NCBI GenBank assembly: GCA_958427155.1
Contig: CAUABB010000098.1
Coordinates: forward strand, 1-5,952
DNA length: 5,952 bases
Source: an uncultured Oscillospiraceae bacterium
Lineage (GTDB): Bacteria; Bacillota; Clostridia; Oscillospirales; Ruminococcaceae
Reading direction: 5' to 3'
Both the position numbers and the translations under genes were made by a program. This document shows, piece after piece, positions 1-5,952 of the stretch; the stretch's first letter is position 1, and each line of letters starts with the position of its first letter. Under the pieces are notes generated by a model. The model searched no databases, was not told the DNA's origin, and worked only from the letters and a program-made list of their open reading frames with translations.

Positions 1-18
1 TGTAAAATAAGGGGTGTA

Positions 19-2013
19 ATGTTTAAGAAATTGAGGTGGCTGTCAATGGAACCCAAAAAAATGTGGCAAATGAAGGCTTGCTTGATCATTTTGCTGCTGA
101 TTTGTGGAGCGTTGGCCGTTACCTCCTTTTTTTCTGGAAGTAAATGGCCCTGGGTGTTTGTAGGACTGTTTTTGGTCATGCTTCTGGTAACAGTTGTTCG
201 CTTCCATTTTATCAGAAAAGACGCCTATCGTCTGTTAGTAGATGTTGCAGCTCGACTGGATTCGCCTGAGAAAGAGGCGTTAAACCGTTTCCCCCTTCCC
301 GTTTTAGTGGTTGGGGAAAAGCGTGAAATCCTCTGGTACAGTGAAAGTTTTCGTAGCCATATTATGGGCAAATATGATTTGTACGGCGCTTCACTGGATG
401 AGATTACCCGTACACCAGTTGAAAGTTTTTATCTTCCAAATGGCGTGGATTTGGCTTACGGGGGAAAGCTTTATACGGCATATGGGTTTCGTTCAGACGC
501 GCATAAGGTTCCGGTTGACATTTTATATTTTGTGGATAATACCATGCTCAAAAGTATTGCGCAGGAGTATCGTCTTTCTCGTCCCTGCGTGATGATTTTG
601 GTAATTGATAACTATGATGAATTGGTTCAAAATGCTAAAGAAAGCGAAAAATCCCAGATACTTGGAGAAATCGACGGTGTGATTGAACGATATTTTTCTG
701 AAACCAATGGTTTTGTAAAACGTCTTTCCCATGACCGATATCTAGCGATGATTGAGAGACGTCATCTTGATAAAATTGTGGAAACCCGGTTTGCAATTCT
801 TGACCGAACTCGCAAAATTATTGCTAACGAAAGAGTTCCCGCTACTCTCTCCATTGGAGTTGGTTGTGAGGGAAAAGATATGAGCGAGAATGAGGCGGCT
901 GCTCGTCAGTCCCTTGATATGGCTTTGGGTCGGGGCGGTGATCAGGCAGTTGTAAAAACTGTCAATGGCTATGATTTTTATGGCGGTATTTCAAAGGGAA
1001 TCGAAAAACATACCAGAGTAAAAAGTCGGATTATAGCCACAGCGCTCCTTGAATTGATAGAAACCAGTGAAAATGTGATTGTTATGGGACATCATGCCTC
1101 TGATTTGGACTGCGTTGGAAGTGCAATTGCTATGGCACAGGCCATCCGTCGGTTGGGAAAGCCTGCAATTATTGCTATTAACCGTGAAACCTCTTTGGCT
1201 TCATCTTTGATTAATAAAGTGTGTGATAACGGTAATGAAAATTTATTTGTTCATCCCAATGTTGCCAGAGATTATGTTACCCGTCGAACCCTTTTGATTA
1301 TCGTAGATACCCATAATCCTTTGTTTGTGGAGTCTCCAGAACTTTATAAAATGTGTAAAGATGTGGTGGTAATCGACCATCATCGAAAAATGGTAAATTA
1401 TATAGATAATGCCGTTATTTTTCATCATGAGCCGTTTGCATCATCCGCTTCCGAAATGGTATCGGAGCTGTTGCAGTATTTTGGCGATCGTTGTCGTCCT
1501 ACCAGAGAGGATGCAGAGGCGCTTCTTTCCGGAATTATGTTGGATACTCGAAATTTTGCTATCCGTACCGGTGTGCGTACATTTGAGGCTGCCGCTTATC
1601 TTCGCCGGATTGGAGCGGATACAGTGGCGGTTAGAAAGTTGTTTTCCAGTACAATGGACGACTATCAGCGGCGTTCCAGTTTAGTACAGGATGCGCAGAT
1701 TTATCGAAACTGTGCAATTGCAATCAGTTCCCAAAACTTTGAAGATATCCGGATTGTGGCCCCGCAGGCAGCAGATGAGCTGCTTGGCATTAATGAAGTC
1801 GATGGTTCGTTTGTAATATATAATACCGGCGAGGATATCAGTATTTCAGCCCGTTCAATGGGAGATTTGAATGTTCAGGTGATTATGGAATACTTGGGTG
1901 GCGGTGGACACCATACAATGGCAGGAGCACAGCTGAAAGGCGTTACGGCTGAACAAGCGAAGGAAAAGCTGGTTGCGGCGATTGATCGATATTATGAGAC
2001 ATTATCAGTCTAA
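19..2013 (+). CDS. gdpP: Membrane-bound c-di-AMP phosphodiesterase GdpP (YybT family)
   Basis: The 664-residue product matches the usual GdpP length (about 660) and domain order. Two hydrophobic segments at about residues 20-38 and 44-62 anchor it in the membrane. A PAS-like region (about 75-170) follows, then a degenerate GGDEF domain (about 185-315) in which the catalytic motif is replaced by SHDRY at 237-241, while the family hallmark LGRGGDQAVV (303-312) is present. The DHH domain (about 350-510) keeps the metal ligands expected of the family: GHHASDLD (357-364), VDTH (429-432), DHH (453-455) and LDT (508-510). DHHA1 ends with GGGGHHTMAG (627-636). From family knowledge, DHH/DHHA1 hydrolyses c-di-AMP to pApA and the PAS domain can bind haem. 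All key residues are present, so I infer an active enzyme. The start at 19 is backed by an AAGGGGTG ribosome site at 9-16; the in-frame ATG at 46 is a weaker alternative. It lies just upstream of rplI, as in Bacillus. Confidence 0.96.
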   Translation: MFKKLRWLSMEPKKMWQMKACLIILLLICGALAVTSFFSGSKWPWVFVGLFLVMLLVTVVRFHFIRKDAYRLLVDVAARLDSPEKEALNRFPLPVLVVGEKREILWYSESFRSHIMGKYDLYGASLDEITRTPVESFYLPNGVDLAYGGKLYTAYGFRSDAHKVPVDILYFVDNTMLKSIAQEYRLSRPCVMILVIDNYDELVQNAKESEKSQILGEIDGVIERYFSETNGFVKRLSHDRYLAMIERRHLDKIVETRFAILDRTRKIIANERVPATLSIGVGCEGKDMSENEAAARQSLDMALGRGGDQAVVKTVNGYDFYGGISKGIEKHTRVKSRIIATALLELIETSENVIVMGHHASDLDCVGSAIAMAQAIRRLGKPAIIAINRETSLASSLINKVCDNGNENLFVHPNVARDYVTRRTLLIIVDTHNPLFVESPELYKMCKDVVVIDHHRKMVNYIDNAVIFHHEPFASSASEMVSELLQYFGDRCRPTREDAEALLSGIMLDTRNFAIRTGVRTFEAAAYLRRIGADTVAVRKLFSSTMDDYQRRSSLVQDAQIYRNCAIAISSQNFEDIRIVAPQAADELLGINEVDGSFVIYNTGEDISISARSMGDLNVQVIMEYLGGGGHHTMAGAQLKGVTAEQAKEKLVAAIDRYYETLSV

Positions 2014-2050
2014 ACAGATTGAACTAAGAATACTGAAAGTTAATATATTC

Positions 2051-2056
2051 AGGAGG
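2051..2056 (+). promoter_or_regulatory. Ribosome binding site of rplI
   Basis: A perfect AGGAGG lies 8 bases before the ATG at 2065. It shows that translation of L9 starts at the normal family start, upstream of the internal TAA, so the N-terminal part is a genuine translated start and not just upstream noise. Confidence 0.9.
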
Positions 2057-2064
2057 AAATACGG

Positions 2065-2511
2065 ATGAAAGTTATTTTAAAGCAAGATGTAAAAGGAACT
2101 GGAAAAGCTGGAGATTTGGTGAATGTGGCAGATGGATATGCCCAGAATTTTTTAATTTAACGCGGGCTCGCTACGTTGGCGAACACACAGGCTATTAATG
2201 AAAAAAAGGCTAAGGATGCGGCAAAAGAGCATCATGCAGCCGTTGAACTTGCAGGCGCGAAAGAAACGGCCGCAAAACTTAACGGAAAAACAGTTCGGAT
2301 AGCTGCAAAAGCGGGAGCAAATGGCAAATTGTTCGGCGCTGTAACAGCAAAAGAAATTTCAACAGAGATAAAAAATCAGTATCAAATGGATGTTGACAAG
2401 AAAAAAATTTCTCTTGCGCAGGATATTAAGGGATACGGAAGCTTTACTGCGGAAGTGAAACTTCACCCAGGGGTAACTGCGGAACTTAAAATTGAAGTCG
2501 TAGAAGGCTAA
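2065..2511 (+). pseudogene. rplI: 50S ribosomal protein L9 gene interrupted by an in-frame TAA at codon 32
   Basis: The frame beginning at ATG 2065 encodes a full-length L9 of 148 codons (Bacillus L9 is about 149 residues) except that codon 32 (2158-2160) is TAA. The first 31 residues (MKVILKQDVKG start, VADGYAQNFLI end) and the residues after the stop (RGLA onward) together fit the L9 family signature, with the stop in the variable x(3) stretch after NFL, where the family often has Lys or Pro. Beyond it, the connecting helix (about 40-74) and the C-terminal domain (KLFGAVT at 88-94, GYGSFTAEVKLHPGV at 123-137) look intact. No frame change occurs. L9 binds 23S rRNA near the base of the L1 stalk through its N-domain and reaches outward with its C-domain; it supports reading-frame fidelity and is dispensable in several bacteria. 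AAA (Lys) or CAA (Gln) would each be one base away. A sequence error, a recent nonsense mutation, readthrough by a suppressor, or reinitiation are all possible. The L9 identity is very secure; whether the gene is dead is not. Confidence 0.85.
2176..2511 (+). CDS. Possible reinitiated C-terminal L9 fragment (TTG start)
   Basis: After the TAA at 2158-2160 the L9 frame stays open, and its first plausible start is TTG at 2176, 15 bases past the stop. It would give a 111-residue protein equal to L9 residues 38-148: the rest of the N-domain, the long connecting helix and the whole C-terminal domain. There is no Shine-Dalgarno sequence before the TTG, so only termination-reinitiation by the ribosome that read the 31-codon leader would express it. 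Such a fragment lacks most of the rRNA-binding N-domain, so it would probably bind ribosomes poorly. This entry is an alternative reading of the interrupted rplI gene, not an extra gene. Confidence 0.4.
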   Translation: MANTQAINEKKAKDAAKEHHAAVELAGAKETAAKLNGKTVRIAAKAGANGKLFGAVTAKEISTEIKNQYQMDVDKKKISLAQDIKGYGSFTAEVKLHPGVTAELKIEVVEG

Positions 2512-2523
2512 AGATAGAATGGT

Positions 2524-2552
2524 ACTGCCTGGTAGTTGTCTTATCAAGCAGT
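2524..2552 (+). other. Imperfect hairpin downstream of rplI
   Basis: ACTGC (2524-2528) pairs with GCAGT (2548-2552). After one C-A mismatch, TGGTA (2530-2534) pairs with TATCA (2542-2546), with one G-U pair, leaving a 7-base loop. No T run follows, so it is not a terminator by itself. It could stabilise the 3' end of an rplI transcript or simply be chance; the pairing is seen, the role is not. Confidence 0.4.
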
Positions 2553-2563
2553 TTGGGTTTAAT
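2536..2563 (+). promoter_or_regulatory. Weak candidate promoter for dnaB
   Basis: TTGTCT (2536-2541) and TTTAAT (2558-2563) are separated by 16 bases and match the vegetative -35 and -10 consensus at 4 of 6 and 5 of 6 positions. Transcription would begin near 2570, inside the left arm of the terminator hairpin, so its own transcript would escape that terminator. This would explain how the helicase genes are expressed behind a terminator, but matches of this quality are common by chance in AT-rich spacers. Confidence 0.25.
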
Positions 2564-2564
2564 G

Positions 2565-2595
2565 GCCCTGCCTTTGGTGCAGGGCTTCGTTTTTC
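2565..2595 (+). terminator. Rho-independent terminator between rplI and dnaB
   Basis: GCCCTGC (2565-2571) and GCAGGGC (2579-2585) form a perfect 7-base GC-rich stem with a 7-base loop. TTCGTTTTTC follows, with five consecutive T at 2590-2594. It lies 54 bases after the rplI stop and 31 bases before the dnaB start, so it can end a gdpP-rplI transcript. The T run is short and starts four bases after the stem, so partial readthrough into dnaB is likely. Confidence 0.7.
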
Positions 2596-2614
2596 AATGT
2601 GAAAGAACTGGTTT

Positions 2615-2620
2615 AGGAGG
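2615..2620 (+). promoter_or_regulatory. Ribosome binding site of dnaB
   Basis: AGGAGG lies 5 bases before the ATG at 2626. It settles the helicase start: the ATG at 2621, which touches the site, is in another frame. Confidence 0.85.
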
Positions 2621-2625
2621 ATGTT

Positions 2626-3978
2626 ATGGCCGTCAGTGAGACATTAACGCTGGAAACTACGCAGTTGCCTCACAATATTGAGGCAGAACAGTCAGTTTTG
2701 GGCGCAATTTTGCTTGACCCGGGGTGTATTTCAACGGCACTTGAGTATATTAAAAGTGATTCCTTCTATCTGCGCCAGCATCAGCAGCTTTTTTCTCTAA
2801 TGATTTCAATGTTTTCTACCGCTCGTTCTATTGACTATATCACTGTTTTAAACGAGGCGGTTAACGCACAGATTTTTGATTCCGAGCAGTCGGCTAAGGT
2901 TTACCTGGCGCAGTTGATGGATTTGGTGCCGACAACTGCGAATATAGAAAGTTACTGTAGAATTGTTCAGGAACGCAGTTATCTTCGTTCTTTGATTCAG
3001 GTTGCGCATGAAATTATTGATCACGTAGGAGAGTCTCAAGGGGATGCTAAAAACCTTCTGGATCTGGCGGAACAGCGTATTTTTGAAATTCGCCAGGGAA
3101 GAGACGCTATGGGACTCACTAAAATCAACGATGTTATTATCCAAACCTATGACCAGCTTCAAAAGTTGAGTTCGGAGGAACGTAACAAATACCTTGGGCT
3201 TAAGACGGGATATTCTGGACTTGACCGGATTACAACGGGATTAAACAAATCGGATCTGATCCTGATTGCTGCCCGGCCGGCGATGGGCAAAACCAGTTTC
3301 GCTCTGAATATGGCTGTTAATGTGGCAAAATTTTCGGGAAAACAGGTTGCTATTTTTTCTCTGGAAATGTCTAAGGAGCAGTTGGTCAGTCGGATGCTTT
3401 CAAGTGAAGCGCGAATCTCAAGCCATAACTTGCGGATGGGGACTTTAACGGCGGACGAATGGGTTCGCCTTGCTTCAGCGGCTGAAATTCTTTCCCAGAC
3501 GGAGATTTATCTTGACGATATTCCAAGTGCGACTGTTGCTGACATGAAAGCGAAACTTCGTCGCCTTCCCAATCTGGGATTGGTGGTAATCGATTATCTG
3601 CAGTTGATGAGCACTGGACGGAGAGATGGTAACCGAGTCCAGGAAATCTCGGAAATTACCAGGAACTTAAAGATTATGGCAAAGGAACTGGATGTCCCCA
3701 TTATCACTCTTTCTCAGCTTTCTCGTAGTCCGGATTCACGTACCGATCACCGACCTATGTTGTCCGACCTACGTGAGTCTGGGTCGATTGAACAGGATGC
3801 GGATATTGTCATGTTCCTTTACCGTGATGCTTACTATAATCAGGATACGGAAGAGCAGAATATTGCAGAGTGTATTGTCGCCAAAAACCGTCATGGTGAA
3901 ACTGATACTGTCAGGATGGTATGGGACGGCGCGCATACGCAGTTTACTACGCTGGAGAGTTATCGGGATGATCAATAA
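2626..3978 (+). CDS. dnaB: Replicative DNA helicase (DnaB family; DnaC in Bacillus naming)
   Basis: The 450-residue product matches the family length (Bacillus DnaC is 454). The N-terminal domain begins LPHNIEAEQSVLGAILL (14-30), typical of the DnaB primase-interacting collar, and runs to about residue 155. A linker leads to the RecA-like motor domain (about 180-447). This carries Walker A ARPAMGKTSF (216-225, Lys222), the SLEMS motif (245-249) with the likely catalytic Glu247, Walker B VVIDYLQLM (320-328, Asp323), TLSQLSR (361-367), and DLRESGSIEQDAD (381-393) with the following arginines. The hexamer encircles the lagging-strand template and unwinds DNA at the replication fork, working with primase and loader proteins. 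All motifs are intact and there is no intein. The gene follows rplI as in Bacillus, and its last 11 bases overlap tilS, implying co-transcription and translational coupling with that gene. Confidence 0.97.
   Translation: MAVSETLTLETTQLPHNIEAEQSVLGAILLDPGCISTALEYIKSDSFYLRQHQQLFSLMISMFSTARSIDYITVLNEAVNAQIFDSEQSAKVYLAQLMDLVPTTANIESYCRIVQERSYLRSLIQVAHEIIDHVGESQGDAKNLLDLAEQRIFEIRQGRDAMGLTKINDVIIQTYDQLQKLSSEERNKYLGLKTGYSGLDRITTGLNKSDLILIAARPAMGKTSFALNMAVNVAKFSGKQVAIFSLEMSKEQLVSRMLSSEARISSHNLRMGTLTADEWVRLASAAEILSQTEIYLDDIPSATVADMKAKLRRLPNLGLVVIDYLQLMSTGRRDGNRVQEISEITRNLKIMAKELDVPIITLSQLSRSPDSRTDHRPMLSDLRESGSIEQDADIVMFLYRDAYYNQDTEEQNIAECIVAKNRHGETDTVRMVWDGAHTQFTTLESYRDDQ
3954..3959 (+). promoter_or_regulatory. 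Ribosome binding site of tilS inside dnaB
   Basis: GGAGAG lies 8 bases before the ATG at 3968, within the 3' end of the helicase gene. It decides the tilS start: the same frame is open back to 3692, but translation of that upstream part gives no TilS-like sequence. Confidence 0.75.
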
Positions 3979-5323
3979 GGTTATCAGTTTGATTGAAGAG
4001 TATCAGATGTTTCAAAAGGGGGACCGAGTTGTTGTCGGAGTTTCCGGCGGCGCGGATTCGGTCGCCCTTCTTCATTGCTTGTCAAAAGGGATTGAGCAAC
4101 TTGAGCTTCAGGTCGCTGTATGCCATATTAATCATCAGCTTAGAGGAGAAGAAAGTGACCGGGATGAGAAATTTGTCAGGCAGCTGTGCCAACAATTTTC
4201 TTTACCTTGTCATGTTTTGTCTCAAGATGTCGGCGCACTCGCAAAAAAATGGGGGATTGGCATAGAAGAGTGCGGACGAAAACTACGTTATCGCTTTTTT
4301 CAGGAGACTGCAGATCTTTATGGGGAAAATACCAAAATAGCCACCGCCCATACCTTATCCGATCAAGCAGAAACTGTTTTGTTCCGTCTGGCCAGAGGCA
4401 CCGGACTAAAAGGCCTTTGTGGAATTCCACCCGTGCGGGAAGGAATTGTCCGTCCGCTTCTTGGCGTGACACGGGTAGAGGTTGAAAATTACTGTGTGGA
4501 ACAAGGCCTTGATTATGTAAAGGATAGTTCTAATACAAGTGTGGATTATGCCCGTAATAGGATTCGTTTAAATGTGGTTCCACAGCTTGAAATAATTAAT
4601 CCTTCTTTTTTGAGAACCTTGGGCGGTATAGTAGAGGATTTCCGTGAGGATGACCATTTTCTCTGGGAAGAAGCGGTTAACAGACTTGGCGAGGCCCACG
4701 ATGGTGAAAGTGGTTATAAGACAGCTTGCTTAATGGAACAGCCGGGTGCAATGCGAAGCAGAATGCTTATGTTGATTTGTCAGGAAAATTTGTTTTTGGT
4801 CGATCGAAAAAAATTGAGAGAACTTGATCAAATAATCCGGGAAAATCACGGGAAAATAAATATGACTGCTGGCCGGTATGCGGTTGTCAGTTCCGGAAAG
4901 CTTTCGTTTAAAGATGGGCGAGAAGAGCCCGCTCCTTATTTTGAAATTCCCCTTAAAACCGGTGTGTTGACATTTCCAAGTGGGAACGCCTATAATATAA
5001 ACATTGTGGACCAAAATGAACTGGAAAAAATTAATAGAAATTTTGCAACTGATATTTTGGACTGTGATAAAATATTAGGAAAAGTTATTATACGGCAGCG
5101 CCGAAGCGGCGACCGGATTTCTATGCCTCGACGTGGAGTAACCAAAAGTGTTAAAAAGCTTTATAATGAGGCGGGAATACCGCTGGATATGCGTGGAAAG
5201 CTGGCGGTTTTTTCCGATTCTCAAGGCCTGATTTGGGCCGAGGGATTTGGTGTGGATCGCCGGGCAATGCCTGGTCCGGAAACAAAGCGGTTTCTGGTGA
5301 TTTATAAAATAGAACAGGATTGA
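3968..5323 (+). CDS. tilS: tRNA(Ile)-lysidine synthase TilS
   Basis: From ATG 3968 the product is 451 residues, normal for full-length TilS (432 in E. coli, about 472 in Bacillus). It begins MINKVISLIEEYQMFQKGDR and enters the N-type ATP pyrophosphatase fold with P-loop SGGADS (26-31). Family motifs follow in order: HINHQLRGEESDRDE (53-67), ECGRKLRYRFF (101-111), ATAHTLSDQAET (125-136), RGTGLKGLCGIPP (143-155), RPLLG (162-166) and DSSNTSVDYARNRIR (186-200). The C-terminal tRNA-binding domain is seen at about 373-405 (RQRRSGDR, then KSVKKLYNEAGIP). The enzyme uses ATP and lysine to turn C34 of the CAU-anticodon tRNA-Ile into lysidine, switching it from AUG to AUA decoding; it is normally essential. 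The start overlaps the dnaB stop by 11 bases, and hpt follows after 12 bases, so the three genes probably form one transcript. In Bacillus, TilS and HprT have been reported to act together on ftsH expression; whether that holds here is unknown. Confidence 0.96.
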   Translation: MINKVISLIEEYQMFQKGDRVVVGVSGGADSVALLHCLSKGIEQLELQVAVCHINHQLRGEESDRDEKFVRQLCQQFSLPCHVLSQDVGALAKKWGIGIEECGRKLRYRFFQETADLYGENTKIATAHTLSDQAETVLFRLARGTGLKGLCGIPPVREGIVRPLLGVTRVEVENYCVEQGLDYVKDSSNTSVDYARNRIRLNVVPQLEIINPSFLRTLGGIVEDFREDDHFLWEEAVNRLGEAHDGESGYKTACLMEQPGAMRSRMLMLICQENLFLVDRKKLRELDQIIRENHGKINMTAGRYAVVSSGKLSFKDGREEPAPYFEIPLKTGVLTFPSGNAYNINIVDQNELEKINRNFATDILDCDKILGKVIIRQRRSGDRISMPRRGVTKSVKKLYNEAGIPLDMRGKLAVFSDSQGLIWAEGFGVDRRAMPGPETKRFLVIYKIEQD

Positions 5324-5335
5324 GAGGAAGCGGGT

Positions 5336-5875
5336 ATGACAGACGATATTTTGAAAGTGCTGATTAGTGAGGAAGAGCTGCAGAATAAGGTAGCTGAGCT
5401 TGGCGCAAAGATCAGCGCTGATTACGTTGGAAAGAACCTGATGATGGTGAGTGTGCTCAAAGGATCAGTTGTATTTATGGCGGATTTAATGAGAGCGATC
5501 ACCGTTCCCTGTGAAATTGATTTTATGTCGGTTTCAAGTTATGGAGCCGATGTTAAGACAAGTGGTGTTGTCAGAATTATTAAAGACCTTGACCAGGAAC
5601 TTGCTGGTAAAGATCTGTTGATCGTAGAGGATATTCTTGACAGTGGTATGACGCTGAGTTATATTACGGGAATGTTGCGGCAGCGTGGTCCAAGGTCGAT
5701 TCGTCTGTGCACTCTATTGGATAAGCCGGAACGTCGTCAGGCTGATGTTGCAGCTGATTATTATGGCTTTGTCGTTCCGGATGAGTTTGTTGTGGGTTAT
5801 GGGCTTGATTACGCAGAAAAGTATCGAAATCTTCCTTATGTTGGAGTGTTAAAACCGGAGGTATATACAAAGTAA
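5336..5875 (+). CDS. hpt: Hypoxanthine phosphoribosyltransferase
   Basis: The 179-residue product has the usual length of bacterial HPRT (Bacillus HprT is 180). Visible motifs are the LKGS PRPP/pyrophosphate loop (41-44), the flexible-loop SSYG (67-70), the PRPP-binding signature IVEDILDSGMTL (96-107) with Glu98 and Asp99 and the expected catalytic base Asp102, Lys130 in DKPERR, which should contact the purine ring, and the C-terminal FVVGYGLDYAEKYRNLPYVG (151-170). It transfers the phosphoribosyl group of PRPP to hypoxanthine, and often guanine, giving IMP or GMP in the cytoplasm; base preference cannot be read from sequence. GAGG at 5324-5327 lies 8 bases before the ATG. The tilS-hpt order is a conserved pair in Bacillota, usually followed by ftsH. 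The gene symbol hprT is equally used. Confidence 0.96.
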   Translation: MTDDILKVLISEEELQNKVAELGAKISADYVGKNLMMVSVLKGSVVFMADLMRAITVPCEIDFMSVSSYGADVKTSGVVRIIKDLDQELAGKDLLIVEDILDSGMTLSYITGMLRQRGPRSIRLCTLLDKPERRQADVAADYYGFVVPDEFVVGYGLDYAEKYRNLPYVGVLKPEVYTK

Positions 5876-5952
5876 GGGTTGTTCCGCTAAGGAAGTAAGC
5901 TTTGCCCTGAAATTTTTTCAGAAGAAGTTGCGAATTGCTTGTCAACCAGATA

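Noticed and set aside
2019..2046. TTGAAC and TAATAT with a 16-base spacer before rplI, as a promoter.
   Set aside because: Transcription would start at about 2053, inside the AGGAGG ribosome site, leaving no usable leader. Each box matches consensus at only 4 of 6 positions.
2148..2154. A T TTT TTA slippery heptamer in the L9 frame, just before the TAA, resembling a programmed -1 frameshift site.
   Set aside because: A -1 shift here runs into TAA at 2196-2198 and cannot rejoin the L9 frame, which is the same before and after the stop. TTT TTA simply encodes the conserved Phe-Leu of the L9 signature.
3692..3967. Upstream extension of the tilS frame, giving a 543-residue protein.
   Set aside because: The stretch lies inside the helicase gene in another frame and does not resemble any TilS N-terminus. 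The ATG at 3968 has a ribosome site and the expected TilS start.
5907..5921. CTGAAA/TTTCAG inverted repeat after hpt as a terminator or operator.
   Set aside because: Six mostly AT pairs around a 3-base loop make a weak stem, and no T run follows it. It is most likely chance.
5664..5945. Reverse-strand open frame of 93 codons over the hpt 3' end, and similar reverse frames elsewhere.
   Set aside because: They lie opposite well-conserved genes, have no recognisable protein features, and are explained as shadows of the coding strand.
5876..5952. Start of ftsH downstream of hpt.
   Set aside because: No ATG or ribosome site followed by FtsH-like sequence is present in these 77 bases. The expectation comes only from gene order in other Bacillota.

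Overview
The window reads as an ordinary core-genome stretch of a Gram-positive, low-to-moderate GC bacterium, most likely a member of class Clostridia (Bacillota). Three things point there: a GdpP/YybT-type c-di-AMP phosphodiesterase directly upstream of rplI and the replicative helicase gene (the gdpP-rplI-dnaC order known from Bacillus), strong AGGAGG-type ribosome binding sites, and tilS-hpt order as in the tilS-hprT-ftsH cluster of Bacillota. I lean towards an Oscillospirales-like lineage from the feel of the L9 and helicase proteins, but that placement is only an impression. All genes lie on the + strand.

Layout: gdpP (19-2013, two membrane helices, PAS, degenerate GGDEF, DHH/DHHA1); rplI for ribosomal protein L9 (2065-2511), interrupted by an in-frame TAA at 2158-2160; a 114-base spacer (2512-2625) with an imperfect hairpin followed by a Rho-independent terminator-like hairpin; the replicative helicase dnaB/dnaC (2626-3978); tilS (3968-5323), which overlaps the end of the helicase gene by 11 bases; hpt (5336-5875); and 77 final bases in which I see no gene. 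In Bacillota ftsH commonly follows hpt, but no start of it is visible here.

How the genes fit together: gdpP degrades the second messenger c-di-AMP, rplI is a ribosomal protein, the helicase drives replication forks, TilS makes the lysidine anticodon base of the AUA-reading tRNA-Ile, and Hpt salvages purine bases. They are housekeeping genes joined by position, not a pathway. The helicase, tilS and hpt are tightly packed and probably co-transcribed; the terminator between rplI and dnaB suggests partial separation from gdpP-rplI.

I did not find a new multi-gene system. The one real anomaly is the ochre codon at position 32 of an otherwise well preserved L9 frame. The reading frame is identical on both sides and the rest of the protein looks intact, so it is a recent nonsense mutation, a sequence error, or a split/reinitiated or suppressed L9. 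Genome-wide reassignment of TAA is not supported, because gdpP, dnaB and hpt all end in TAA and have no internal TAA.
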